Positions 31,467-40,211 of a stretch of DNA of 64,000 bases are shown here, piece by piece; the stretch's first letter is position 1; every line of letters starts with the position of its first letter. Source of the DNA: Stenotrophomonas sp. 364 (GTDB lineage: Bacteria; Pseudomonadota; Gammaproteobacteria; Xanthomonadales; Xanthomonadaceae). The translations under genes were made by a program, and so were the position numbers. The notes beneath the pieces were generated by a model that saw only the letters and a list, made by a program, of their open reading frames with translations, was not told the DNA's origin and searched no databases. The stretch spans positions 3,760,001 to 3,824,000 of the forward strand of contig NZ_CP047135.1 in NCBI RefSeq assembly GCF_009832905.1. Reading direction: 5' to 3'.

Positions 31467-32027
31467 ATGAACGAACTCACCCTGGATACCGCCCTGCCCG
31501 TGCTCCGCGCCGGCGGCGTAGTGGCTTACCCGACCGAGGCGGTCTGGGGCCTGGGCTGCGATCCCGCCCATGAGGCGGCGGTGATGAAGCTGCTGCAGCT
31601 CAAGCAGCGCCCGGTCGAGAAAGGCATGATCCTGGTGGCCGCCGACCTGGCCCAGCTGGACGACTGGGTGCGCCTGCAGGACTTGCCCGCGCAACGCCAG
31701 GCCGTGGTGCTGGCCAGCTGGCCCGGTGCGAACACCTGGATCCTGCCGGCCGGCCCACACGCGCCGCGCTGGATCACCGGCGCGCACAGCGGCATTGCCG
31801 TGCGCATCAGCGCGCACCCGTTGGTGGCCGCGTTGTGCCAGGCCTGGGGCGGCCCGCTGGTGTCCACCAGCGCCAACCTGGCCGGCAAGCCACCGGCACG
31901 GACCCGGGCCGAACTGGACCCGGCGCTGCTGCCGCTGCTGGACGGCCTGGTTGACGGCGATACCGGCGGCCTGGCCCAGCCCACCCCGATCCGCGACGCG
32001 CTCAGCGGCCAGGTCCTGCGCAGCTGA
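31467..32027 (+). CDS. tsaC: Threonylcarbamoyl-AMP synthase TsaC (Sua5/YrdC family)
   Basis: 186 residues from the ATG MNELTLDT. It makes the threonylcarbamoyl-AMP donor for t6A37 of ANN-reading tRNAs. The YrdC fold is clear: VVAYPTEAVWGLGCDP, LLQLKQRPVEKGMILV, TWILPAGPHAPRWI, and VSTSANLAGKPP. The length is that of TsaC, without the C-terminal Sua5 domain. It follows topA as in other gammaproteobacteria. Confidence 0.95.
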   Translation: MNELTLDTALPVLRAGGVVAYPTEAVWGLGCDPAHEAAVMKLLQLKQRPVEKGMILVAADLAQLDDWVRLQDLPAQRQAVVLASWPGANTWILPAGPHAPRWITGAHSGIAVRISAHPLVAALCQAWGGPLVSTSANLAGKPPARTRAELDPALLPLLDGLVDGDTGGLAQPTPIRDALSGQVLRS

Positions 32028-32083
32028 GCGGCCACCAGACCCGGGGTTTTGCGCCGCTGCCGGCAAAGCCGCACACTGGGCCC

Positions 32084-32890
32084 ATGCGCCGAACGACCGT
32101 CCTTCGCCTGTCCCTGCTGCTGTGCTGCGCCAGCGCGCCCCTGGCCGCGCAGGACGCCGGCAATGTGCGCGTGTACCGGTGCGTGGGCAGCAACGGCGCG
32201 GTGTCGCTGCAGGACGCACCCTGCCGCAACGGGCGCCAGGAAGTGCGCGACATGCAACGCCCGCGCGATCCCGCCCCGCGCGTGGTGCGCAGCGACCGCG
32301 ACCCCACTGCCACGCCGGCACCGGCGGCGCCGCAGCGCGAAGTGCGCCACGTCTACGTGCAGCCGCCGCAACCGCTGTACGAATGCGTGCGCGACGACGG
32401 CAGCCGCTATACCAGCGACAGTGGCGAGGGCAATCCGCGCTGGGTACCGATCTGGACCAGCGTGTACCTGCCGTACGGCGGCGGCCATCGTCCGCCCGGC
32501 GGTGGCCGCCCGCCGCGTCCGCTGCCGCCGATCGCCCCGATGGGGGCCGGCTCGGGATCGGGCGCGGTCCGCTCCAGTGGTGGCTCGCTGTCGATCTCCG
32601 GCGGTGGTCCACACGTGGGCGGCAGCGTCAGCGTGGGCAGCGGCAGCACGCACTGGGAGGGCACCCGCGAGGTCTACCCCGGCACCTACACCGACACCGT
32701 GGTTCCCACCGGCAACGTTCTGGTGCGCGACGCGTGCAACCCGCTGCCACAGCAGGACGTCTGCGCGCGCCTGCAGGATCGTCGCTGGGAACTGGTCCGC
32801 CAGTACAACAGTGCGCTGCAGGGCCAACGTGATGCGCTCAGCCGTGAGCAGCGCAGCGTGGATGCGCGACTGGAACGCGACTGCCGCTAG
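32084..32890 (+). CDS. Secreted Cys-containing protein (DUF4124-like), first of a tandem pair
   Basis: 268 residues with a signal peptide (LSLLLCCASAPLAAQ). After the signal a short repeat-like module VYRCVGSNGAVSLQDAPC resembles the DUF4124 N-terminal module. A Gly/Ser-rich middle part precedes a Cys-containing C-terminus (RDACNPLPQQDVC ... ERDC). The downstream gene shares the order and spacing of these modules, so the pair arose by duplication. No function is known; a periplasmic location is likely. Confidence 0.75.
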   Translation: MRRTTVLRLSLLLCCASAPLAAQDAGNVRVYRCVGSNGAVSLQDAPCRNGRQEVRDMQRPRDPAPRVVRSDRDPTATPAPAAPQREVRHVYVQPPQPLYECVRDDGSRYTSDSGEGNPRWVPIWTSVYLPYGGGHRPPGGGRPPRPLPPIAPMGAGSGSGAVRSSGGSLSISGGGPHVGGSVSVGSGSTHWEGTREVYPGTYTDTVVPTGNVLVRDACNPLPQQDVCARLQDRRWELVRQYNSALQGQRDALSREQRSVDARLERDCR

Positions 32891-32943
32891 CACGTGCTTC
32901 AATGCGCACTTCGCTACGCCTTTCGGCTTGTCGCCCCGACCCG

Positions 32944-33711
32944 ATGCCCATCGCTTTCCTGCCGCCCCCGTCCCTGACCCGCCGTGTCGCATTGCGCAGT
33001 GGCCTGGCCCTGCTCGCCATGTGGCTGTGCCTGCCAGCGCTGGCGCTTGCCGAGGACGTGGTGCTGTTCCGCTGTACCGCCGCCGATGGCGGCCTCACCG
33101 TGCAGAACGCGCCCTGCCCGGCCGGCACCCAGCAACGCATCCAGCGCTTCACCGCCCCGGCCAGCAGCGCCGCTCCGACGGCGCCGTCCACCGCGCCGGT
33201 GGCAGCGGCGGTCCCGGCCAGCGCCCCGCCGGCCGTTGCCGCCGGCCTCCTTGAACATGCGCCCCTGCCGGTGCTGCAGGCCGGTGATGTGCAGACCTCG
33301 GTAGAGGCCGAAGGCACGGCCATCCTGGACAGCGACGTGGTGCGCCGGCAGGCCCAGCAGCAGGCGGAAGCCGACGCGGTGGCCAAACAGCCGCTCCCGG
33401 AGATCTACCAGTGCCAGGGGCGCGAAGGCGGCGGCTACCTGCACGAACGCGAACCGGCGCCGCCGCACTGCGTCTTGATGACCGTCACCGGCCTGGGCGG
33501 CACCACCCCGCTCAATGCCGCAGGCTGCGAAGTGATCCGCGATACGTGCGAGCCCGTCCCGGAAGCACAGCGCTGCAACAGCTGGCAGCAGCGCTTCCGC
33601 GATGCACGTGGACGGGAGCGCTTTGCCACGCCGGAAAACGCGGCCCTGGCCACGGCCGAACGCGAACGGCTGGCGGGCATCCTCGCCGACAGCGACTGCC
33701 CCATCCCCTAA
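32944..33711 (+). CDS. Secreted Cys-containing protein (DUF4124-like), second of a tandem pair
   Basis: 255 residues from the ATG MPIAFLPPPSL, chosen because it gives a normal signal peptide (TRRVALRSGLALLAMW ... LALA); an in-frame ATG 42 bases earlier is possible. The mature part starts with VLFRCTAADGGLTVQNAPC, the same module as the previous gene, and has a matching IYQCQGREGG and a C-terminal RDTCEPVPEAQRC segment. The Ala/Pro-rich linker differs, so the two paralogues have diverged. Confidence 0.75.
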   Translation: MPIAFLPPPSLTRRVALRSGLALLAMWLCLPALALAEDVVLFRCTAADGGLTVQNAPCPAGTQQRIQRFTAPASSAAPTAPSTAPVAAAVPASAPPAVAAGLLEHAPLPVLQAGDVQTSVEAEGTAILDSDVVRRQAQQQAEADAVAKQPLPEIYQCQGREGGGYLHEREPAPPHCVLMTVTGLGGTTPLNAAGCEVIRDTCEPVPEAQRCNSWQQRFRDARGRERFATPENAALATAERERLAGILADSDCPIP

Positions 33712-33730
33712 CCGTTGGCCGTATGCCCGG

Positions 33731-33846
33731 CCACATCCGGGTAGAGCCGACCGTTGGTCGGCTGCGCGGCCACATCCGGGTAGAGCCGAACGTTGGTCGG
33801 CTGCGCGACCGCATCCGGGTAGAGCCGACCGTTGGTCGGCTGCGCT
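33731..33846 (+). repeat. Three tandem 39-base units, each with an SMAG-like palindrome
   Basis: Units of about 39 bases start at 33731, 33770 and 33809. Each contains CATCCGGGTAGAGCCGA then CGTTGGTCGGCT, i.e. a GTAG-type palindrome preceded by a fixed 10-base flank. The second has AACG in place of ACCG in the first stem arm. The array sits between convergent genes and could fold as three hairpins. It is not a CRISPR array since there are no unique spacers. Confidence 0.85.
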
Positions 33847-33864
33847 CCAGACCGTTTATCTGCG

Positions 33865-34641
33865 TCAGAACCCGTAGCGCAGGAACCCACCGTCCACCGC
33901 GATGCATTCACCGGTGACGTAGCTCGACGCCGGCAGGCACAGGAACCCCACCGCGGCTGCCACTTCCTCGGGTTCACCGATGCGGCGCATCGGGGTGCGG
34001 TCGATCACTTCTTCGTAGTAGTCCGGGTCGGACAAGGGTCCAGACGTGCGCCGGGTGCGGATGTACCACGGCGCCACCGCGTTGACCCGGATACCGTCTT
34101 CGGCCCACTCCACGGCCAGGTTGCGGGTCATCTGGTGCATGGCGGCCTTGGTCATGCCGTACACCGCGCCGCTGCGCACGTGGGTGAGGCCGGACACGCT
34201 GCCCACGTTGACGATCGCCGAGGCGGCGTGCCGGGCCAGCAGCGGGTGCGCGTAGCGCGACAGCTCGAACGCCGAGAACAGGTTGGTCTCGAAGATGCCG
34301 CGCCATTCGTCTTCGGTGTATTCGGTGGCGGGCTTGGTGATGTTGCCACCGGCGTTGTTGATCAGCAGGTGCAGGCCGTCGCTGTGGTCTTCGACCCAGT
34401 CGAGGATCTCGCGTCGGTCTTCGTCGTCGGAGACATCGGCGGCCAGGCCATGGATCTCGCGGTCGGGGAAGGCATCCACCAGTTCATCGCGGGCCATTTC
34501 CAGCGCATCCGGATCGCGCCCGACGATCAACAGGTCCGCGCCGAAACCGGCCAGTTCCCGGGCAATCGCCAAGCCGATGCCGGCACTTGCACCGGTGATC
34601 AAGGCGGTCTGCCCATCCAATCGCCAACGTTGCGCGCTCAC
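33865..34641 (-). CDS. SDR-family NAD(P)-dependent oxidoreductase (tropinone-reductase-like)
   Basis: 258 residues from a GTG with AGGAG seven bases upstream. The Rossmann fold has [10 protein letters not shown] for the cofactor, NNAGGNI, the catalytic Ser in VGSVSGL and the YGMTKAA Tyr-x-x-x-Lys pair, and the C-terminal [10 protein letters not shown]. The active site is intact. The substrate is not shown; the closest description in the family is tropinone-reductase-like short-chain dehydrogenases. Confidence 0.9.
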   Translation of the reverse strand: MSAQRWRLDGQTALITGASAGIGLAIARELAGFGADLLIVGRDPDALEMARDELVDAFPDREIHGLAADVSDDEDRREILDWVEDHSDGLHLLINNAGGNITKPATEYTEDEWRGIFETNLFSAFELSRYAHPLLARHAASAIVNVGSVSGLTHVRSGAVYGMTKAAMHQMTRNLAVEWAEDGIRVNAVAPWYIRTRRTSGPLSDPDYYEEVIDRTPMRRIGEPEEVAAAVGFLCLPASSYVTGECIAVDGGFLRYGF

Positions 34642-34800
34642 CTGTTTCTCCTGCGGGGAACCCTGCCCCGTGATGCTGCGCACTGCACCATGCGGTGCGC
34701 TGCACGCAGGATAGCGCAGCCCCCGCACGCGGTCCGCGCTCATGCAGGCCGGCGGCGACGGTGCGACACTGTTCCCCCCGGCCATCAAGGTGTGCGTGCC

Positions 34801-35016
34801 ATGAACATTCGTGTCGTCCTGCCGCTGACCGCGCTGCTGGCCCTGGCCGGCTGCAACCGACCGGTGCCACCGGCACCGGACAAACCCCCGGAACCGCAGG
34901 CCACCGCACTGCGCGATGCCATGCAGCAACCACTGGACAAGGCCAAGTCCGCGCGCGACATGCTGGAAAAGGCGCCCGACACCCGCGCCGCCGACGAAGC
35001 GCCCACCGACCGGTAG
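34801..35016 (+). CDS. Small lipoprotein (71 aa)
   Basis: 71 residues with a lipoprotein signal peptide ([13 protein letters not shown], lipobox LAGC). The mature part is short, Pro-rich ([13 protein letters not shown]) then charged and helix-prone. It is divergent from the SDR gene. The family is unknown, and the size is that of an outer-membrane anchor peptide. A strong terminator follows directly. Confidence 0.7.
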   Translation: MNIRVVLPLTALLALAGCNRPVPPAPDKPPEPQATALRDAMQQPLDKAKSARDMLEKAPDTRAADEAPTDR

Positions 35017-35025
35017 AGCCACCCC

Positions 35026-35055
35026 AAAAAAAACCCGGCGTTCGCCGGGTTTTTT
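35026..35055. terminator. Bidirectional Rho-independent terminator
   Basis: AACCCGGCG-TT-CGCCGGGTT is a perfect stem flanked by eight A on one side and six T on the other, between the convergent lipoprotein gene and sppA. Confidence 0.93.
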
Positions 35056-35076
35056 CATGGCATGCGCGTTACCGCC

Positions 35077-36981
35077 TCAGAAGCCGCAGAAGCAGTACGC
35101 CAGCGCCTTCACCGGTGCACTCCCGCGCGGGTCGCGGGCCGCATCTTCGACAAAGCGCAGCTGGGTATCCAGCTCCGGCATCGAACGGGCCAGCATCAGC
35201 CGCGCCATGCCCGACTCGCCCAGCATCCACGCACCGGCGTGGCTGCCGGCAAAGCCGCTCATGAACTGCGCGAACGGCGTGGCGCCCTTCTCGATGTAGC
35301 GCACGCGGACCTTGTCCACCTCGCCCAGCTTGGCACGCTTGGCCGCATCGGCCACGGCAGCCTTCAGACCACCGAACTCGTCGACCAGACCGCGTTCCTT
35401 GGCCTGCGCACCGCTCCACACGCGACCGCGGGCAACTTCATCGACTGCCTCGACCGGCTTGTTGCGCGCGTCGGCAACCTTGCCGGTGAAATCGGCGTAG
35501 CCCTTGTTGATCACCGACTGGATCACCTGGCCCACGGCCGGGTCCATCGGACGGGTCATGTCGAACGCACCGGCGAAGCGGGTGGTGCCCACGCCATCGG
35601 TATGCACGCCGATCTTGTCCAGCGAACGGGCCACGTTGGGGATCATGCCGAAGATGCCGATCGACCCGGTGATGGTCGACGGGTCGGCGTAGATGCGATC
35701 GGCGTTCATGCTGATCCAGTACCCACCGGAGGCGGCCAGGTCGCCCATCGACACCACCACCGGCTTGCCGGCCGCCTTCAGCGCCACCACTTCGCGACGG
35801 ATCTGCTCGGAGGCGAACACTTCACCGCCGGGCGAATCCACGCGCAGCACCACCGCCTTCACGTCCTTGTCGTCGCGGGCTTCACGCAGCAGGGCCGAGG
35901 TCGACACGCCACCGACGCGACCGGCCGGCAGGTCACCACCGGCGATTTCACCGGCGGCCACGATCACGGCTACCTGCGGACGCGAATCCACCGGCGAGCG
36001 ACGGCTGTCCAGCGCGGACAGGTAGGCATCGAGGTTCACGCTGCGGAAGCCGCCGTCGGCGTCTTCGTCGGCGACGCCGCGATCGGTGAGCAGGTCTTCC
36101 ACTTCCTCGCGCGTCTTCAGCCCGTCCACCAGCTTCTGCTGCAGGGCGAACTTGGCCAGGTCACCCCCGGCGGCGGCGATCCCTTCGGGCATGGTGTCGA
36201 TGCCGGCGGCCAGCTGCGCGGGGTCCAGCTTGCGTGCCTTGGCGATGTCGGCCAGGTAGCGCTGCCACACATCGTTCATCCAGAACAGGTCGGCTTCCTT
36301 GGCCTGCGGCGAGGCGGCGTCGAGCACGTACGGCTCGGCGGCGGACTTGTATTCGCCCACCTTGAACAGATGCACGTCCACGCCCAGCTTGTCCTGCAGG
36401 CCGGTGCGGAAGTACTGGCGGTAACGGCCAAGGCCTTCCAGCACCACGCCGCCCATCGGGTCCAGGTAGACCTCGTCGGCCTGCGCGGCCAGCAGGTACT
36501 GCGACTGGCTCATGTTCTCGCTGAAGGCCACGACCTGCTTGCCGGCAGCGCGCAGTTCCTGCAGCGCGGCGGCCACTTCGCGCATCGACGCAAAGCCGCT
36601 GGGCTGCAGCTTGTCCAGCTCCAGCACCACGCGTTCGATCTTCTTGTCGGTGCGGGCCGCATCCAGCGCGCGGATCAGGTCGCGCAGCTGCACTTCCTCG
36701 GCGCTGTTGTCACCGATCGCCTTGGACAGCGCGCGGCTGACCGGGTCGGCGCTGAACTGCTCGACCAGCCGGCCTTCCGGCGCGATCACCAGCGTGGTGC
36801 GGTCCTGCAGCGCATTGCCGGCGCTGGCCCCCTTGCCCATCGCCACGACGAACAGGATCAGGATCAACAACAGCAGGCCGAAGAAGACCAGGTTGAGGAT
36901 CAGCCTGCGGGTAAAGTTCATCACATCCCACAGCCCGATGAAGAAGCTGGCGACGGGATTGCGACGCGCGGGTTGGTTCAT
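35077..36981 (-). CDS. sppA: Signal peptide peptidase SppA, 67K type
   Basis: 634 residues from the ATG MNQPARRNP. A membrane anchor near residues 25-48 (LILNLVFFGLLLLILILF) is followed by two tandem S49 peptidase domains, as in E. coli SppA. The general-base Lys is in the first half (GEYKSAAEPY) and the nucleophile Ser in the second (MGDLAASGGYWIS). It degrades signal peptides left in the inner membrane, facing the periplasm, as a homotetramer. Confidence 0.94.
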   Translation of the reverse strand: MNQPARRNPVASFFIGLWDVMNFTRRLILNLVFFGLLLLILILFVVAMGKGASAGNALQDRTTLVIAPEGRLVEQFSADPVSRALSKAIGDNSAEEVQLRDLIRALDAARTDKKIERVVLELDKLQPSGFASMREVAAALQELRAAGKQVVAFSENMSQSQYLLAAQADEVYLDPMGGVVLEGLGRYRQYFRTGLQDKLGVDVHLFKVGEYKSAAEPYVLDAASPQAKEADLFWMNDVWQRYLADIAKARKLDPAQLAAGIDTMPEGIAAAGGDLAKFALQQKLVDGLKTREEVEDLLTDRGVADEDADGGFRSVNLDAYLSALDSRRSPVDSRPQVAVIVAAGEIAGGDLPAGRVGGVSTSALLREARDDKDVKAVVLRVDSPGGEVFASEQIRREVVALKAAGKPVVVSMGDLAASGGYWISMNADRIYADPSTITGSIGIFGMIPNVARSLDKIGVHTDGVGTTRFAGAFDMTRPMDPAVGQVIQSVINKGYADFTGKVADARNKPVEAVDEVARGRVWSGAQAKERGLVDEFGGLKAAVADAAKRAKLGEVDKVRVRYIEKGATPFAQFMSGFAGSHAGAWMLGESGMARLMLARSMPELDTQLRFVEDAARDPRGSAPVKALAYCFCGF

Positions 36982-37067
36982 GGGGAAAACTCCAGTTGGC
37001 TTCTTGCCGTAATGCCAGCATAGCCGGTGCCGGGCAGGCCGGCATCGGACACAAGTAAGGGGGTCCG

Positions 37068-38438
37068 TCAGGCGGCGGGCGGGAACGCCAGGCCGACCCG
37101 GCGGCTGCTGACGCGCAGGCGCCAGGCCATCAGGATGGCGGCGGCGGTCAGGCCCAGGATCAGGCCCAGCCACATGCCCTGCGGGCCCATGCCCAGGCCA
37201 AGGCCCAGACCGGCGCCGAGCGGCATGCCCAGGCCCCAGTACGAGAACATGGCGATGAACATCGGCACGCGGGTGTCCTTGAGCCCGCGCAACGCGCCGG
37301 CCGAGAGCACCTGCACGCCATCGGGGAACTGGAACGCCGCGGCGTACAGCAGCAGCGTGGAGGCCAGCGCCGCCACGCCCATGTCGGCGGTGTACACCCC
37401 GACGATGGCGTCATGGCCGAACAGCAGCACCAGTGCGGACAGCATCTGGGTGCCCAGGATGATCACCAGCCCGGCGATCGCCGCGCGGCGCACGCCCAGC
37501 CCGTTGCCGCTGCCCACCGCATGGCCCACGCGCACGGTGGTGGCTTCGGCCACGCCCATCGGGATCATGAAGCACAGCTGCGCCACGTTGATGGCGATCT
37601 GGTGCGAGGCCGCTTCGGTAGCGCCCAGGCGACCGATCAGCAGCGCGGTGACGATGAACAGCCCGCCTTCCATCAGCACGGTGATGCCGATCGGCAGGCC
37701 GGTCCGCAGCAGGTCCCAGATCGCGGCCCAGCGCGGCAGCTCAAAATGCGAGAACAGCTGCAGGTGCGCGAACCGCTTGGTTTTCCACAGGTAGCCGGCA
37801 AAGCACAGCGCCTGGATCCACATCATCGTGGCCGAGGCGATGCCCAGCCCTTCGGCGCCCATTTCCGGCATGCCGAACTTGCCGTAGCAGAGGATGTAGC
37901 CCAGCGGTGCCAGGATCACCAGGCCGCCGAAGCCCAGGATCATGGTCGGCAGCGTCCAGTGCATGCCCTCGCTGAGGTAGCGCATGCAGAAATACAGCGT
38001 CAGCGCCGGACCGCCCCAACGCACCGCATGCAGGAACGCGGTGGCCCCGGGCACGATGTCCGGGGCGATGCCGAACGCCGGCAGCAGCGGCGGCACCACC
38101 GTAAGGAAGGTGAACATGATCAGGCCCAGCCCGAGCGCCAGCCACAGCGCCTGGCGGAACAGCGGGCCGATCTCACGCTCGCGCCCAGCGCCGTGCAGCT
38201 GCGACACCGAGGCGGTGAGCGAGATCAGGGTGCCGATCGGGATCAGCATCGGCAGCCACAGCAGCGCGGTGCCGATGGTGACGGCAGCCAGCGTCTGGGT
38301 GCCGTGGTGGCCGGCGATGACGTTGTCGACGAAGGAGATCAGGCCGGTGGAAACATGGCCCAGCACCAGCGGCAGCGCGAGCAGGCCGGTGGCGCGCACT
38401 TCCTGGGAAAGGCGCGGCGTAGGAGAAGCGATGGACAT
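37068..38438 (-). CDS. MATE-family multidrug/Na+ exporter (NorM-like)
   Basis: 456 residues from the ATG MSIASPTPR with twelve membrane helices in two halves. The first half begins LPLVLGHVSTGLISFVDN, with the DN pair that serves in ion binding, and the second carries GLPIGITVLMEGG and MGVAEATTVRVGHAVGSG, the typical MATE signatures. It exports cationic compounds in exchange for Na+ or H+. No regulator is adjacent. Confidence 0.92.
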   Translation of the reverse strand: MSIASPTPRLSQEVRATGLLALPLVLGHVSTGLISFVDNVIAGHHGTQTLAAVTIGTALLWLPMLIPIGTLISLTASVSQLHGAGREREIGPLFRQALWLALGLGLIMFTFLTVVPPLLPAFGIAPDIVPGATAFLHAVRWGGPALTLYFCMRYLSEGMHWTLPTMILGFGGLVILAPLGYILCYGKFGMPEMGAEGLGIASATMMWIQALCFAGYLWKTKRFAHLQLFSHFELPRWAAIWDLLRTGLPIGITVLMEGGLFIVTALLIGRLGATEAASHQIAINVAQLCFMIPMGVAEATTVRVGHAVGSGNGLGVRRAAIAGLVIILGTQMLSALVLLFGHDAIVGVYTADMGVAALASTLLLYAAAFQFPDGVQVLSAGALRGLKDTRVPMFIAMFSYWGLGMPLGAGLGLGLGMGPQGMWLGLILGLTAAAILMAWRLRVSSRRVGLAFPPAA

Positions 38439-38611
38439 GGGGATCACGTACGGCAACTGCGGCAGCGCGCGGAGGGCACAGGCACCGGGTTGCGGCCGGT
38501 CATCTTACGCGCGTGGCACGGCAAAACCCACGACCGGGGGTGAATGTGCAGTTTGCGACACGATGACGCCGCCGCACTCGCACGCCGCGCTGCGCGGCAG
38601 CGTGCGTGCAC

Positions 38612-39187
38612 TCAATGGCCGACGTTCTGCTTCAGCCACGCGTCGCGGGCGCCGGGGGCGAGCGCGAGGAACTGGCTGCGGACCTGGTCGCGCTCCTGCG
38701 GTGGGGTGCGCTGCGCCACCAGGCTGAGCTGGGCCAGCTGGTCCAGGCTGAGCTGGCGCAGGGTGGCCAGCGCCGGTTCGCGCTGTTCGGCCGGCAGGTA
38801 GCCGAACAAGCCCTGCAGCTTGGGGAAGGCCTGGCCCAGTTGCGGTCCCAGCAGCCAGCCGTCGCGGAAGCGCTGGTCCTGTGCGTCGAAACGCGCGCGC
38901 AGCGCCTGCTGCTGGGCCGGCGGCAACGCGGCCATGCGCTGGGCGGCGTCGCGGATGCGCGCCCGCTCCGGTTCCGGCAGTGCCTGCCAGGCGGCGTAGC
39001 GGCGGCGCAGTTCCTGCAGTTGGGCCGGGTCGAGCGCGGCGCGGGTGGCCGGAATGGCCGGCGCGGTGGCGGGCGTGGCGACGGCCGGCATTGCGTCGCG
39101 TTCGGGCAACGGCAACGGTTGGGAGGCGGCGTTGGCCAACGTGGGCACGGCCAGCAGCAGCGCCACGCGCAGGAAGAGCTTATTCAT
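38612..39187 (-). CDS. DUF3106 secreted protein
   Basis: 191 residues with a signal peptide (LFLRVALLLAVPTLANA). The mature part has the DUF3106 pattern of repeated short helices (LQELRRRYAAWQALPEPERARI, then RFDAQDQRFRDGWLLGP and the final FLALAPGARDAWLKQ). Its start overlaps the stop of the next gene upstream by eight bases, so the pair is translationally coupled. In many bacteria DUF3106 genes lie in an ECF-sigma/anti-sigma type operon. Confidence 0.82.
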   Translation of the reverse strand: MNKLFLRVALLLAVPTLANAASQPLPLPERDAMPAVATPATAPAIPATRAALDPAQLQELRRRYAAWQALPEPERARIRDAAQRMAALPPAQQQALRARFDAQDQRFRDGWLLGPQLGQAFPKLQGLFGYLPAEQREPALATLRQLSLDQLAQLSLVAQRTPPQERDQVRSQFLALAPGARDAWLKQNVGH

Positions 39188-40184
39188 CGGTGCTGGTCTC
39201 CAGCCCGGCCGCCGCCGCTTCGGGGCGGCTGGGCTGCGGCTGTGATTCATCCACCGGCACCGGACCGCCGGCGGCCGACCAGGCATACAGGTCGGCATCG
39301 CGCGCCAGGGGCAGGTCCGGGTCGGCCAGCATGGCCGCATCGGTGGCGGCGTGGGCCGGATCGGCCGGCGCGATCACGGGCACGTCATCGGCCGGCAGGG
39401 CTTCCACCTGCACCGGGCCGGCATCGGCAACGGCGCCGTCGGGCGCACTTGCGGCCGGGTCGGTCGCGGTGCGGGCATGTTTCCACCAGGCCGCGCCGCC
39501 CAGCAGCACGCCAGCGGTGACCGCCACGATCAGCAGCCCCTTCCAGGGGAAGCGGCGCCCGCCCTGGCGGCGCGGGCGGGCACGGGCCGGCGTGGCATCG
39601 GCCTTGTGCGGGGTACGCCAGGAGGCGGCATCGTGGTTGGCCGGGGTCGGCGCGGCGACCGGCTGCTGCAGTTTCTGCAGGCGTGACAGCGGCAGGTCGC
39701 GCAGGCGCTGCTGCACCTGTTCGGCCAGTGCGCGCCAGCCGGCCGCGTCGGGATGGCCGTGCGCATCGCGCGGGCACGCGTCGGCGAGCGCCTGCTGGTA
39801 GTCGGCCACGGGCAGATCGAGGATCTGGGCCGCCGCCGCCTCGTCCAGTCCGCCGCCGATGCGCAGCAGCAGCGCCAGCCGTGCCGGCGGCGGCAGGGCC
39901 TGCAGGTGGCCAAGGCCGTCGCCCCAGCGCCCGCCCTCGGCCGGCATGCGGATGGGCGTGCGGTGGGCCAGCAGGATCCAGAATCGGTCGGGCCATTGCG
40001 CCATCGGCACATCGCTGGCGATACCGGCGAACGCCCGCATCACCGCCACCAAGGCCTGCTCGGCAACGGCCGGGTCACCGCATTGCAGCTCGGCCACCAC
40101 CAGGGCGCGGCGCTCAACGCCGCGCAGGAACGCCGACAGCGCGCCGGCTGCGGTTGAAGAAAGGGGGGCCGTCGCAGCCGTCAT
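39180..40184 (-). CDS. Sigma-region-4-like membrane protein upstream of DUF3106 gene
   Basis: 334 residues from an ATG with GGAG upstream. Residues 1-150 contain a stretch (LPPPARLALLLRIGGGLDEAAAAQILDLPVADY) that reads like sigma-70 region 4, where a helix-turn-helix follows LP..R..LLLR. A linker then leads to one membrane helix at about residues 205-225 (GLLIVAVTAGVLLGGAAWW) and an acidic periplasmic part. No region 2 of a sigma factor is visible, so it cannot act as an ordinary sigma. It may be an anti-sigma-like or sigma-derived regulator. This reading is inference. Confidence 0.65.
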   Translation of the reverse strand: MTAATAPLSSTAAGALSAFLRGVERRALVVAELQCGDPAVAEQALVAVMRAFAGIASDVPMAQWPDRFWILLAHRTPIRMPAEGGRWGDGLGHLQALPPPARLALLLRIGGGLDEAAAAQILDLPVADYQQALADACPRDAHGHPDAAGWRALAEQVQQRLRDLPLSRLQKLQQPVAAPTPANHDAASWRTPHKADATPARARPRRQGGRRFPWKGLLIVAVTAGVLLGGAAWWKHARTATDPAASAPDGAVADAGPVQVEALPADDVPVIAPADPAHAATDAAMLADPDLPLARDADLYAWSAAGGPVPVDESQPQPSRPEAAAAGLETSTDE

Positions 40185-40193
40185 AGCAACTCC

Positions 40194-40211
40194 ATCATTT
40201 GCGGAAATGAT
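40194..40211 (-). promoter_or_regulatory. Palindrome next to the ribosome binding site
   Basis: ATCATTT-CCGC-AAATGAT is a perfect 7-bp inverted repeat immediately before the GGAG of the downstream gene. It could be a repressor operator or an RNA hairpin that limits translation. Confidence 0.45.

Noticed and set aside
33731..33846. CRISPR-like array
   Set aside because: The 39-base units are almost identical throughout, with no unique spacers, and each folds into a hairpin typical of extragenic palindromes. No cas genes are present.
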